A stretch of DNA of 64,000 nucleotides, from contig JAECUM010000807.1 in the NCBI GenBank assembly GCA_016617855.1, forward strand, positions 62,001-126,000, written 5' to 3'. Positions 12,866 to 24,149 of the stretch are shown here, one piece after another; positions within the stretch are counted from its first letter, which is position 1, and each line of letters begins with the position of its first letter. The notes under the pieces were generated by a model that worked only from the letters and a program-made list of their open reading frames with translations, was not told the DNA's origin and ran no database searches. Both the position numbers and the translations under genes were made by a program. This DNA is from Megalonaias nervosa (Eukaryota > Mollusca > Bivalvia > Unionida > Unionidae).

Positions 12866-12992
12866 AAATATATTGTTTCATGTGTACTTTGTGTTATTCA
12901 TAAGATTTCATCTTATGTTTATTTTTTACCACATGTATATTTGACTTATAGTAAAAAGAAAGCCTTATTGCATAAATCTTTCTTTTTCTTTA

Positions 12993-13002
12993 TGAGGGGA
13001 AG
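12993..13002 (+). other. Polypurine tract
   Basis: GAGGGGAAG ends directly at the 3' LTR (TGTTATG at 13003). This is the expected place for the plus-strand primer and confirms that the RNase H end of the coding region is the true 3' end. Confidence 0.75.
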
Positions 13003-13939
13003 TGTTATGTATATTTAATTTAATTGTCTGTTTGTTTGTTTTAAAATAATTTTATTTCATTACATGCTATTGTAATGTAACATTGTATGCTGGACTTGAC
13101 CTTGTCCAAAACTGAGTTCATTTCTGCTTGACCTGATTGACTTTTTTATTTTTTTTATTTCGTTTTATGTCAACAACTAATATATAACTAAATTATTCTC
13201 TATATTTATGGGCTTAATATCAGAATCTTTATTAGCAGAAGAAGTAAATATGTTGATTTGGGTCAGGGTTTTGGACTTTCTAAGTGAATTTTACGGGTTA
13301 GGGTTTTGATTTTGTAATCATCAGGATCAGTCTAGAAGGTTATTTTCCATTAGGTAATGGGGATTTTTTTATATTGAAAATGCTAATTGTGACCTAAGGT
13401 CAAGTAGAGAACTATATAATCTTGTGATTGTGAGGACTTGGTCATTCGTGTTTAAACATCTAGCACTTTTAAGTTGTATTATATGTTATGACTTGGAGTT
13501 TTGGGCTGGAATCTTTTTTTGTTCAGATTATTGAATTCAAGCGATTATTTTCTCTGGAAATACATAAGTGCTCTGATAAAATTCTTGGATAAAGACATTC
13601 ACTGGAACTTATACTGAATTCAAACCTGGAATTATATTTTTGTGATTCAAAAAAGACTGTTGACATATCAACACTTCAATAGCTACCACAGACATGTCAT
13701 CGACTTCAGTTTGGGGATATTTTCTGGACTTTTACTGAATTTTATTCAGGACTTTAAATTACCAGGACTTGTGTCTGTAATTCTTGGATTATTTTGGGAT
13801 TTAATTCGCCATACCGTAAGTTGTTTTTCTCATTTTCCCTTTGTATTCTAGGGGAATAAAAATTATTTGTAAAAGTTTATAAAGCTTGTTGTCTTTCATT
13901 CTTTTCTGTTACTTATTTTAACAGCATAGACTCATAACA
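13003..13939 (+). repeat. 3' LTR of the gypsy-like element
   Basis: This is the partner of the LTR at 8965-9894. It ends CTCATAACA and is followed by the duplicated host bases ATAG. The low divergence between LTRs suggests a fairly recent insertion, although the internal frames are damaged. Confidence 0.93.
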
Positions 13940-13943
13940 ATAG

Positions 13944-15545
13944 ATTTAAATTTCAGAGGGTTTGCTTGCATACCATTTGCTTCGAACCAGTTAGTCAGTA
14001 TCTTGCTCTCATCTTATAGAACAGATATTAAAGTTTTTTTATCCTTATGGATGAAAGGTTCCGGTACTGTCATCAGCATTATTATACAGCATTGTTTGCT
14101 TTGTGAAGCAAAATATGTCATTTACAATGATATTAAATATCAGAAGTCCTAGTATTGAGCCTTGCCATATGCCTTTCTATCCCAGTTACTATATGAGGAT
14201 TCCAGTTTAATGAGTTGTTTTTTGTTATGCAAATAGCTTTCAATTAGTTTTATTGAGTTTAGATCAATGTTGTAGGCTTTCATTTTTTCAATGATTAGGC
14301 TGTGTGGAAGACTGTCAAAGGCCTTGGATAAGTCCATTAGTAATGCACCCAAACTGAAGCCATTTTCCAATGCAAACTTTCAGTCCTCCACCAGTTTCAC
14401 AAGAGCTGTTTGACATCCATAGCCTTTTCTAAAGACAAATAGGAAGCTATGAAAAATGTTATCGAAATGCAGTTGTAAGTTGACTACATAGAAGCCTTTC
14501 AAACATTTTGGAGGAGCAAGGATGTTATTGTTGTTGTTGTTGTTGTTGTTGTAGGGTTTAAAGCCATTTTTCAGCACAAGATAGGCTATACATGGCGGCC
14601 AGTATAAATCGTGGAGGAAGAACCCAGGAAAACCCCAGAAAGAACCACCGACCCTCGAGAAGCTACTGGCAAGCCTTCTCACATACCCACATTGGCCGAA
14701 CCCGAGATTCGAACCCACGTAGACAGAGGTGAGATGGCAGTGATCCGTAACGGTGAGCGCCGTAGACCACTCGGCCACTCGGGGCCCTGGAGCAGCAAGG
14801 TAATATGCTTACTGGTCCCTAGTTGCCCTTATCCATTGGATCAGATTTTTTTGTAAATTGGGGTTACCTGTGCTTCTTAAAGATGATTAGGAACTGTCCC
14901 TTTGTCAATACAAGTATTAAAAAGTTCGCTAATTTCTGAATATAAAACAGGTGCACATAATTTAAGCAATTTAGATGGTATGTTTTCAACACCTGTTCAT
15001 TTCTCTGTATCAAGGCTTTTCATAATTAGTTGAAATTGTTATGGCACTACTTTTTCAGTTTGAGAGTTGGCTATTTTTCATGTGGTTATCAAGAATAGCT
15101 TGTATGCTAGAATGAGTAGAAGTGGTCAGTAATCGGGGCATCTCCCTTCACGAGGAGGATGTTACAGTCTGAACATTTATTTTGGATGATAAAATGTGTT
15201 TAATGGTAGGCCAAAAGTCCTCAGATTTTGAGCCATCACTGCACCTTTCAAAGGAATATAGTTTGATAGATTGTCTTCTGAGCTTGGTGACAAAACTTCT
15301 GTTTTTTTTTGCAAGCCTCCCTGAATTGTAAAGTTTTAAATTTTTAAAATTTGTTATGTACCATATCCTTTTTCTATAGGCTTTTCTAAGTTCACTTCAT
15401 GTAGGGAAGAGGGTCTATATGTATGTTTGCTTTTTTTGGAGCATGATTATCATCAATCTCCAATAGCAGCTTTTCATAGGCCCAGTATTTATCATCAATG
15501 TCATCAAATTTGTTAATGACATGAAAAGGTATTTTATTTACCTCT
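13944..15545 (-). mobile_element. Non-LTR retrotransposon, 5' half (continuation of 8140-8964)
   Basis: Reading the minus strand from the right, there is a linker typical between endonuclease and reverse transcriptase (KYWAYEKLLLEIDDNHAPKK, near 15480), then FRKGYGCQTALVKLVEDW near 14400, MDLSKAFDSLPHSLIIEKMK near 14330 and a degenerate NADD motif near 14060. Stops and frame changes are frequent. A SINE interrupts it at 14511-14798. The right end abuts a diverged LTR fragment, so the endonuclease is not seen. Confidence 0.8.
14511..14798 (-). mobile_element. tRNA-derived SINE with (AAC)n tail and target duplication
   Basis: The minus strand starts with a tRNA-like head, GGCCGAGTGGTC (A box) and GGGTTCGAATCTC (B box), followed by a tRNA-unrelated body and an (AAC)n tail at 14527-14553. 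Flanking copies GAGGAGCAAGG (14512) and GAGCAGCAAGG (14789) form an 11-12 bp target duplication with one mismatch. It interrupts the non-LTR element. An open frame starting MAEWSTAL is only the translated SINE head. Confidence 0.88.
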
Positions 15546-15546
15546 A

Positions 15547-16212
15547 TTATGACTCTATGGTCTGAAACTAAGTAAAAGAAAAGTGTGAAAACCAGCAGGT
15601 TTTGTAAAATTCAACAAATAATTTATTTCACTAGAATACAAAGTGAAAATTTTAAAAAGAACTTACAGTATTGCAAATTAAATCCCAAATAGTTCAAAAT
15701 GTTGAACCACCAGTCCTATTGAATAAAGTTCTACTTAAATTCCAATGGTGTTTGAAATAAGATCTAACACTCAATGTGTTGATGTGCCTTCAGTAGCCTG
15801 TGATGTGTAGATGTGCCAACAGTCTTTTGAAGAATCGATATAATATAAACAAAAATGTTCTTGTCTGAATACACCATAATTTCAAATTAATCTTTCAGTC
15901 TAAGAATATTATTGATTAGCATTTGTATCTTCAGTGAATAGCCATTTGAATAAATAATTCCACCCATATGAAATAATAAACATAACAATAAGACTGATTC
16001 TGCTACAAGATGCTAAAGCAGAATTAGTCATTTCTCAAGTAAACATGATTACAAACCCCTCTACCTTTTCTAGGTTGCAATGACCGTTTTCTGGAAATAA
16101 TCTGTCACTTAATGGAATTTTCCATTCTAGAATATTCTAAGCTGTTAACATGATAAAATCTGTTACTAAAATTATAATAAAGAATGTGGTAAACATCAGC
16201 TACAACAGGTTG
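15547..16212 (-). repeat. Diverged LTR related to the gypsy-like element, inverted
   Basis: On the minus strand the order TTTGGGATTTAATT, ACTGTAAGTT, TTCACTTTGTATTCTAG and AATAAATTATTTGTTGA follows the 3' part of the LTRs at 8965 and 13003, with many substitutions. No internal region is attached, so it is either a solo LTR or a fragment. The boundaries are approximate. Confidence 0.6.
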
Positions 16213-16252
16213 TTCATGGGGGAATTCCAATAACCTAGACCCAGACCCCATC

Positions 16253-16749
16253 TTCGCTAGCCAAGGTTCCGATAACCCTATCTACACCATGCCGGATCGA
16301 ACAGCTATATTGGTGCTTTGTCCTACCGACATCTATTGGATTTCATGTGTTGCCTACTTTTAGTTCGTCATGCCAACTAACAAATAGCTTTGTGCATTGT
16401 ACATCGACCAAAAACGGTGGAGGCAATTGACTTAAAAAGGATACTTTGTAAGTTTAACATCGAACGTGTGACTATGTACCAGAGGGAATTCATTACAGGT
16501 GTATTTGAGTGAAAGGTATTGTGCAAACGCGGACCTGCAGTGGAAAATTGTTTATTTATCAGTCCATTCAAGTTGTGTGCTCCCCTTGACTCGATCATAT
16601 TGGAGCAGTGTTCAAATTTGAACAACTTAATTTTGATTGGATACGGTAGCTTGCTGCCGCATCCAATGAAATTCACAGACCCGAAGCACAGAGATGTCTG
16701 TTCGATACGCCAAGGTGTAGGTAGCGTTATCGGAACCTTGGCTAGCAAA
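16253..16749 (+). mobile_element. MITE-like element carrying a helicase fragment, copy 1
   Basis: The ends are inverted copies of TTCGCTAGCCAAGGTTCCGA (left) and its complement (right, last bases GCTAGCAAA). The body matches the minus strand of 22944-23460, so the two copies are inverted relative to each other. A C-terminal part of the helicase-like reading is visible but broken. No clear target duplication is seen; ATC/GAT outside the ends may extend the inverted repeat. Confidence 0.8.
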
Positions 16750-17204
16750 GATGCCCAGACCCATGTTAAACATGTTATTTCTATTGATAATGGTCTAATA
16801 TTTAACCCAGTCTCATAGAAAAATATTAACTATGTATTATTTGTTTGCCAAAATCCCAGTCGCGGGGTTACATTATATGTCTCCCCACTCGGCAAGCCTC
16901 GTAGGGAGACAAATAATGTAACCCCTTGACTGGGATTTACTTGTCTCGGTCCAAACCCCAACACGATTCTATATATGTTGGATAGCATAGTGGTGCGATG
17001 AATAATATTTTTGTGGTGTAAGGGATAGTATTTTTTGTGAGATTTCGTCTTCTTCATTTAAATTCTGAGATTTAAAAAAAAAGAATTTTGGGACGGTGTG
17101 TTAAGGGGTTTGTTAAATGGTATAATTAATGTGATGGATAATATTTTTGTGGTGTAAGGGATAGTCTATTTTTGAAATTTCATCTTTGTTTACATTCGAA
17201 GCTA

Positions 17205-17210
17205 ACACAT

Positions 17211-17262
<52 letters not shown>

Positions 17263-18140
17263 CGTATGTTTGTGTGTGTGTTTGTTTTTCCCTCAACAAA
17301 AAACACTTGTCCCTAAACACAAAAAAGTGTTTGTGTTTGTGTATGTATGTTTGTTTTTGTGTGTGTATGTGTGCACGCATACGTTTATGTGTATGTGTTC
17401 GTTTTCTCCCTTAACAAAAAACACTTGTCCCTATACACAAAAAATAGTGTATGTGTGTATGTGTGCGTGCATACTTTTGTGTGTATGTGTGCACACGTAC
17501 GTTTGTGTGTGTGTTTGTGTGTGTATGTGTGTATTTCTGTTTGTGTGCGTGCGCGTATGTGTGTGAGTGTGTGTATGTGTATTTTTGTTTGTGTGCATAT
17601 TTTGTTTGTGTGCGCACGCACGTTTGTATGTGTTTGTGTGTTTGTTTCTTTCTCTTAACAAAAAATCCTTGTCCCTGCTCAATATGTTTGGCTTTTAGCT
17701 TAACAAAAACCTTATCCTTTAACAAAAAAGTCTGTATGTGTTTTTGTATGCACGCGTTCGTTTGTTTGCGTGTATTTTGTTTGTGTGCACGTACGTTTGT
17801 ATGTGTTTGTGTGTTTGTTTTTTCCTTAACAAAAAGATTATCCCTTAACAAAAAGGTGTGTGTTTGTGAATGTGTGTATGTGTGCGCGCGTACGTTTGTA
17901 TGTGTTTCTTTCTTTCTTTCTTTCTCTTAACAAAAAGCTTATCCCTTAACAAAAAAGTGTGTGCATGTATGTGTTTTTGTATGCACGTGTTCGTTTGTGT
18001 GTGTGTATTTTTGTTTGTGTTTGTGTGCGTACGTTTGTGTGTGTATATTTTCGTTTGTGTGCGTGCGCGTACGTGTGTGTGAGTGTGTGTATTTTTGTTT
18101 GTGTCCGTGCATGTACGTGTGTTTGTGTATCTTTGTTTGT
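17205..18140. repeat. GT-rich satellite with interspersed CTTAACAAAAA blocks
   Basis: A pure (GT)n run at 17213-17257 passes into a degenerate array in which GT-rich blocks containing GTACGTTTGTGTG alternate with blocks such as CCCTTAACAAAAAGCTTATC. The period is irregular, about 100-130 bp. The CGTACGTTTGTGTG phrase recurs in the 44-bp satellite of the Polinton at 49.2-49.7 kb, suggesting a common origin. Long Cys/Val-rich open frames on both strands are artefacts of the repeat. Confidence 0.85.
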
Positions 18141-18184
18141 CCCTATAAAACTCCCTTTATCCCTATCCAATTCATTTCACCTAC

Positions 18185-19290
18185 CTACCTACCTACAGTG
18201 GCGCGTATTCAGGTCAGCCACTTGCAACACTGTTGCCATTATTCCCTAGTGTCCGGTACAGTGACGTCATTGAAGCTAGAAATTTTGCGGCTATAAATAT
18301 AGACTTGGGTTATTCCAATGGGAATTTACACAGGTTGTAGCTATAAATAGATACATGGGTGTTTATCCACGATCGTTACACAAGTTGAGACTATAAAGAG
18401 TTACTAGGTTTATCCGTTTTAGTCTAAACCAATGTAACCTTATGTTCAGAGATATGTTTAGTCTCCGTTAAATTCTGGGACAATTTAGTAATTTTAGCGT
18501 TACTTTTAGTCACATCCATTTTGTCATTGGTCTTTTCCTAGATTATATCTGTTTATAGCATCATTAAAATTATGCAAATTTATGAACACCGCCAACATAA
18601 TTTCAGGTCTAGGTAATGCTTTATATATAAATCTCAGGCTTGTATTAGCATATGTCTGTCTCTGTTGTGTTTGCTCCTCTACCATCCTTGTCCCTAGCCA
18701 GGCCCTATACAATTTCCCCATTGTCCCTACAGACCCACCCATGTTCAATTACCCTTATCCCTAGACAGTCCTAATCCATTGTCGCTATACATTTCCTATT
18801 GAACGTTCAATTCCCCTTGTCCCAATACAGTCCCAACCTATGTTAAACTTTCCCTTGTCCCGCTATAGTCCCTAGACAGGCCCAATCCCTTGTCTCTATA
18901 GATTCACTATGTTCAATTTCCCTTGTCCGTTGAGAGTATCCCACTCCGGTTCAATTTCCCCTTGTCCGTAGACAGTCATTGTCGCTATGTTCAATGCCAA
19001 TGGTCCCTAGACAGTCCCAACCTATGTTCAATTTCTCTTCTCCCGATATAGTCCCAACCTATGTTAAACTTTCCCTTGTCCGTATACAGGCCCAATCCCT
19101 TGTCACTATGTACCATTTTCCTTTGTCGCTATACAGTCCAATCCCTTGTCGCTCTATAGTCCAACCCACGTTAAAATTCCCCATGTTAAATTCCCCTTGT
19201 CGCCAGGGTAGAACACCCCACGCCCCATTTAACATAAAAGTCCCTTTGTCGCTAGAGTGTCCCACTTCATTACTAACGTTTTCTGTCAAC
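18185..19290 (-). mobile_element. Polinton-terminus-like block (degenerate)
   Basis: Read on the minus strand, the order is a minisatellite rich in ACAAGGG/TATAGCGACAAGG phrases (19290-18700), a conserved block (18690-18430), and a TGACGTCA-containing inverted-repeat remnant (18272-18185), followed by GT satellite. The block 18430-18690 matches the minus strand of 56223-56480 closely by eye (for example AACATAATTTCAGGTCTAGG). The order resembles the outer end of the Polinton at 33.8 kb, so I infer a decayed Polinton end inserted in intron 1. Confidence 0.55.
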
Positions 19291-19455
19291 AGATGTAGTT
19301 ATATTCTAGTAACGGATAGACAAAGATTGGACGGACGGACGGAGAATGTGATACATATTTTTAGAAGTAGGGATATAAACAAATAAAAAAAATTTTTTTT
19401 TTTTTAAATAATAAGTTGAGTATATGTGGTTTGATGTATTTGTATGCATACTCAC

Positions 19456-19722
19456 AATTGCGATCCGATTCGCAAACTTGTTGAAACAAGAAAACATGTA
19501 CTCTGCCAGTGAAACTTCTGGAAAGGTTACGTCAGGAAAATTACTTTTATAGATCAAGTCACTTCCAATCTCTGAACTCAAGCGTCTCTTCGATGTTTCG
19601 ATTGATGGTTGTCCTCCACCAACATGGACAGTCAGAGACATCGCTGGTGCACGTGACGAATACTGCTGAGCAAGACATCTGGCATGTGTCTGTCTGAGGA
19701 GGAATCGAAGTGATGTCCTCAT
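19456..19722 (-). CDS. Acyl-CoA synthetase (4-coumarate-CoA ligase-like), first coding exon
   Basis: The start ATG at 19722 opens an Arg-rich, acid-free N-terminus (MRTSLRFLLRQTHARCLAQQ) that looks like a mitochondrial presequence. The family-typical entry follows: DLIYKSNFPDVTFPEVSLAE and FNKFANRIAI. The exon ends at ATT|GTGAGT after 89 codons in phase 0, matching exon 2. A possible acceptor (TTTTTTCAG at about 19744) just upstream suggests a further 5' untranslated exon to the right. The targeting prediction is inference. Confidence 0.88.
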
Positions 19723-19744
19723 TTTAAAATTTCAATGTGAACCT

Positions 19745-20540
19745 GAAAAAATAAAGTTTTAAATTAAACATGAATGGTCTTACCTTGGAGGAATATCCCC
19801 TCCCCCTCTATGGCCTTGACCTTTCATCTTTTGTTAAAGGTTGCTTAGGATCATTATTTCTTACTGGTGAAATTATTGCAAGTTCTGATGGCAACTGTTA
19901 CGTCCATCGTACAAGAGTTATGTAAAGGTGACAATGATTTGGCAGGTGGTTTAGATGATAACTTCTACAGGTTATTGTAAACATGCGATGATAAATACTA
20001 ATGCATTAAATGAAGGCATTCCTGGTGAAGTGTTACGGGACCTAATAGGAGCTTGTAACTTGGAATTTATCTCGGCTTCCGCAGTGTTGAGCGGCATAGA
20101 GCACCCTCGGGTTGGAATGACATTCCACTCCACCCCAGTTTAAGCTAACTCGTTTATAACTAGAGTCGCAGTGCAAAAGGTTTAACGTGCCAGCCTCAAA
20201 AATCATCCGACTCAGGGCCGGCCTTTAGTCGATTGGACCGATTTGGCCCAATGGGACCCCACGCTAACAGGGACCCCCCACCCCACCCCCCGTAATTTTT
20301 AACAATATATCTAAAGAGAGAAATTAATTTTAAAGCGATGGAAGACATTTTAAATTCAATATCATATAAAACTTGTTTAAAAGTTTATTTCCAAATGCCG
20401 CGCTCACAGAGGGCCCAGCCAAAATGTTCCAAATCGGGCCCCGAGTTTGCTAAGGCCATTCCTGGTCAGATTCAGTTGTTGTTGCGTCTCTGGATAATGA
20501 GACGCCGCAGGGATAGAAGTTGGGCCAGCGAGAAAGTAGC
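19745..20540. other. Upstream region of the acyl-CoA synthetase gene, no gene seen
   Basis: The region contains mixed unique sequence with a C-rich stretch near 20255-20290. Short open frames here show no family I recognise. It may include the promoter or a 5' untranslated exon of the minus-strand gene, but no clear core promoter stands out. Confidence 0.35.
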
Positions 20541-20544
20541 ATTC

Positions 20545-21180
20545 GAAATTTCATACTCACACGTCGAGAATTTCAATTTCACACGTTAAATCAAATTGTT
20601 ATTGTTGAAAGTTCTGTTTCACTATTTCATGTGCTGAATTTCCCAATTTAATCTATTGAATTAACAGAGCGGTGGTTGAAAGTTCCATTTTCTATATCGA
20701 GTTTATACATTTTATTGGTTGACTTGTACAGCGGTGTTTGAAATTTCAACGCATTATATCGGGAATTCCAGTTTCACATGTTGAATAAAATTTATTGCAT
20801 TGAAAGTTCCATTTCATGCGTCGAATTTTTATATTTTATTTGTTGCATTACGCAGCCGAGGTTTTAAAGTCCCATTTCCTGTGTGGAGATTTTAGATTTT
20901 AACTTTTGAATGACACAGCGGTGGTCGAAACTTCAATGTTGTATGTCAAAAATGCCAACTTCACTTGCTGAATTAAATTATTTGTACTGAAAGTTCCACT
21001 TCAAATATTGACATTTAAGATTTTGTTCTGTTCAATGACAAGACAGTGGTTGAAAGTTAGATTTCCTATGTCGATGCTTTAAATGTTTGTTGAATTACAC
21101 AACAGTAGTTGGATGTCCCATTTCCGATGACGAGAATTCCAATTTCACATGTTGAGTCAATTTGTGTGTGTTGATATTGT
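20545..21180. repeat. Satellite array with GTCGAGA.TTTCAATTTCACA units, cluster 1
   Basis: Phrases such as GAGAATTCCAATTTCACATG, TTGAAAGTTCCATTTC and ACAGCGGTGGTTGAAA recur in the same order several times with heavy divergence. The full unit is about 170-180 bp with internal half-repeats. The same array appears at 53070-53770. Confidence 0.8.
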
Positions 21181-22480
21181 CTGTTAGCCATTTTGTTTAA
21201 GGCCACTATATTTATTCGTATTTGTCCATAAATGTGAAGTTAAGACAAGAATTGTATTCTAGAAATTATGATATTCCAAATATAGTGTTCATAATCAGAG
21301 GATAAGTAAATATTGGAAGATGCATCTTCTTCCAGTCGCTAAGCAAAGAAAACTTCTTCCATTCGTTTCCATTGTGTTTACACTTTCGTTCTGGCAACGT
21401 TCTTAAGTTTCCTCTTTTATGTCCTTACAGAGTTAATTTTCGTCACCAAAATATAAAGAACTAATGTATTTTTGTTGTTTTTTTAAATTATTGTATAAGT
21501 TCTGTTTGTACTCTGTTAAATTAAAGGGTTCCGTTACTATGTATTGAGTGCAGCATATTGGTGTAAAAAGAGATCTAGGTAATTTTCTGCCATGCGTGTG
21601 GCAAACATTTTTACTTTGTCGCACCCTTCTAGCAAGAAAAGCCTCAAAAACATTTCCCACAGGATCTAATAAGCGCAGGGTGTTCAAAAGGCACCTCATG
21701 TTATCGTGAATTGCATGGGCAGATCGAGAAATATAGTTTACGGGAACTTCTGGATTGTAAGTATTTTCATTGTATAAGTTTAGTTATCTAACTATGAAAG
21801 AACACTTGCTATAGGAATTGTTCTGGTGGCTTCGCGTTTATTTATTTTTGTTTGGAGGGGGCGCTGGCTCCACCACCATATCCACCTCTGAATTGTTACT
21901 GATTTTCTTGAATAATCTTTAAAGGCAGTAGGTGATTTTAGAAATTTCGAAAAATCCACCGTTTCATATGTAGTACATCCATTGAAAAGAGAATTCACTG
22001 ACAAGTTTCTGAGAAATCAAAGGAGCATTTTGCAACTTGACAAATGGCACATTGCTGGGGGAAAAAAACCAACACCTTGCACAATGTAAAGAACGGCCTG
22101 ACGCAGTGGAAATAGGGAAAAGAAAAGCCTGCCACGACGCCATTTTCAAATGGCTGCCCCCCCCCTCCCGCCATACTCTACTAAGACAGAGATGTGCCTC
22201 CCATGGCACAGTCTTGTGTATTTTTGTTGCGCATAATTCTGGTGCACTGAGCGTGACAGCGTTTTAACAGCCTTGTACTCACCATGACATAGCTCAACAC
22301 CAAGAAGGTTGCGTATGAATCGTAATGATGCATATAATCCGTGAGAAACTGAACTAAACACAAGAAGGCCATGTCCTCCTGCACGTTGAGACCACAATCA
22401 ACACAGTGATGGAAAACGTTTGACCTTAACCCAAATCTCCAAAGATGGATCGATCATGTTGTAGAATAATTCATTCAATG
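21181..22480. other. Gene-free stretch
   Basis: I see no supported coding sequence, RNA gene or repeat boundary. The minus-strand open frame at 21433-21699 and the frames around 22037-22397 match nothing I recognise. Confidence 0.35.
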
Positions 22481-23760
22481 TATGATCAAACCCATCAAAG
22501 TCTTTAGGATCTAAAAGCGAATAAAAAAAACCCCCAAACTTTAAATAAAACCTTAATGCAAATTTTCTATATGACTGTGACCAAAAGATCAAAAGAACGA
22601 GGGTGCGTGTCGCAAACTTAGGGTCATTATGATTTACCCAAAGTATAAAGAAAACTCGTACAGTGATTCAGAAAATATAAGCAAGAACAGCCCTCCCCAA
22701 ACCCAATTTAGACAAAAACCTCAAAGCAAATTTTGTATGTTTGTGACCATAGCCCTAAGATCAAAGGGCAGGTGTGCATGTCAACCAATGAACTCTAAGC
22801 TTCGTTATAATTCATTCTCAAGTATGAACAAATCCATCAAGGAGTTCTGGAAACATAAGAAAATGAAAACACTTTAACCAAAACCTTATCATAAATTTTA
22901 TTCGACTATGACATTGTCTCCTTGGTTATCTGGGTGAACCATATTCGCTAGCCAAGGTTCCGATGTGCTAATCCTAGCTACACCTTTGCGGATCGATCAG
23001 ATATTTGACTGCTTCGGGTTTGCATTTCACTGGATGCGGCAGCAAGCCACTGCACCCAATTAAAATCAAGTTGTTCAAATTTGAACACTGTTCCTACATG
23101 ATCGAGACAAGAGGAGCACACAACTTGAATGGACTGATAAATAAACGATTTTCCATTGCCGGTCGGTGTTTGTACAAATGAATCCTTTCTCTCAAATACA
23201 CCTGTAATGGCTTCTCTCTGATACGTAGTCATACGTTCGATGTTAAACTTACAAAGTATCCTTTTGAAGTAAATTGCCTGTACCAATTTCGGCCGATGTA
23301 CAATGCACTGCTGTTACACACTACTGGTTAGTTGGCATTACATAGTAAGGTAGACAAACTCCTGAAATTCAATAGATGTCGCTAGGACAAAGCACTCAAA
23401 TATCTGATCGATCAACCAACGTGCAGTTAGGGTTAACGTATCGGAACCTTGGCTAGCGAAGATAGGGGTGAGGAAGAATGTCGAATGAATTCCCTTAGTT
23501 TTGTAATGATGAAGGCTACGTTTGATGAGAATATATTAATGAGTTTAGGAAATTATAGTAAATGAAAAATTAACCAAACCTTCGACGAAAATTTCCTGTG
23601 AATTTGAACCCAAAGTAAAAGGGGCTAGTGAGCCATGTTGTAGAATGAATTGTAATTGGGTCATAATTATTTATGCGAAGTATGTTGCAAGTGAGCATGT
23701 TATAGAATGAATTAAGGATAATAATTATTTATTCAAAGTACGATGATACTATATAAAAAG
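22481..23760. repeat. Degenerate tandem repeat, about 180-bp unit, interrupted by a MITE
   Basis: Segments near 22540, 22705 and 22880 share the phrase AAAACCT(T/C)A...CAAATTTT followed by GACTGTGACC-like text and AAAGATCAAA. Further related phrases, such as GTTGTAGAATGAATT, occur at 23630-23740. The MITE at 22944-23460 lies inside this array. The unit boundaries are approximate. Confidence 0.5.
22944..23460 (-). mobile_element. MITE-like element with RecQ-like helicase fragment, copy 2
   Basis: The left end TTCGCTAGCCAAGGTTCCGA and its complement at the right end (last bases GCTAGCGAA) form terminal inverted repeats of at least 20 bp. The minus strand encodes MTTYQREAITGVF and VQTPTGNGKSFIYQSIQVV: a Q-motif-like segment and a Walker A (PTGNGKS) as in RecQ DNA helicases. 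The frame then degenerates. The fragment is too short to work as a helicase. A capture event or a relic of a larger autonomous transposon are both possible. Confidence 0.8.
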
Positions 23761-24149
23761 GGTTGGGAATTTTTTTTTTAAAAAATAAAACGTAACTGTT
23801 GACAACGCAGATGCCGCCTTCGGAAAAGTGTAACTGTGTGAATTTTGTAAGATGTTATGTCAACACATAACTGAGTGAACGTCGCAGGGTCAGCGTGATA
23901 CATAACCAGTTAAGTTGATGAATGTGGATAGGTAACGTGTTAAAGCTAGGGTCTCTGCTACAATAATGTGCTTTAATGTTCCTGGTTTGTGCATTATTGA
24001 TTTTTAATGAGGTTTCCGTTTGATAAGGGTCGATGAATTTCGGTTCTAAGTACCGGGAAATGACTAGAACTGAAATGACGCAGAGACAACTTTCCTAATT
24101 GTTCAAATAGGTGTCATAAGGTGAACTTTTCCAGAAATCGCTTTTTTAA

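Larger units (their letters stand above)
8965..13939 (+). mobile_element. Ty3/gypsy-like LTR retrotransposon with integrase before reverse transcriptase
   Basis: Two near-identical LTRs (930 and 937 bp, both starting TGTTATG and ending TAACA) flank a decayed internal region. The host flanks are ATAG at 8961-8964 and ATAG at 13940-13943, a 4-bp target duplication. A tRNA-Pro-like primer-binding site follows the 5' LTR and a purine tract precedes the 3' LTR. The coding order is gag, integrase, reverse transcriptase, RNase H. Classical Ty3/gypsy elements place integrase last; the order seen here is known for the Gmr1-like branch. All frames carry stops, and the protease and most of the integrase core appear to be missing. 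Confidence 0.9.

Noticed and set aside
14700..14788. tRNA-like sequence with A and B boxes
   Set aside because: The head continues into a SINE body with an (AAC)n tail and the element has a target duplication, so it is not a tRNA gene.
16519..16818. 99-codon open frame
   Set aside because: It is the antisense of the helicase fragment in the MITE.
17172..18296. Several open frames of 60-159 codons rich in Cys, Val and Thr/His on both strands
   Set aside because: They are translations of the GT-rich satellite; composition and overlap on both strands show no protein constraint.
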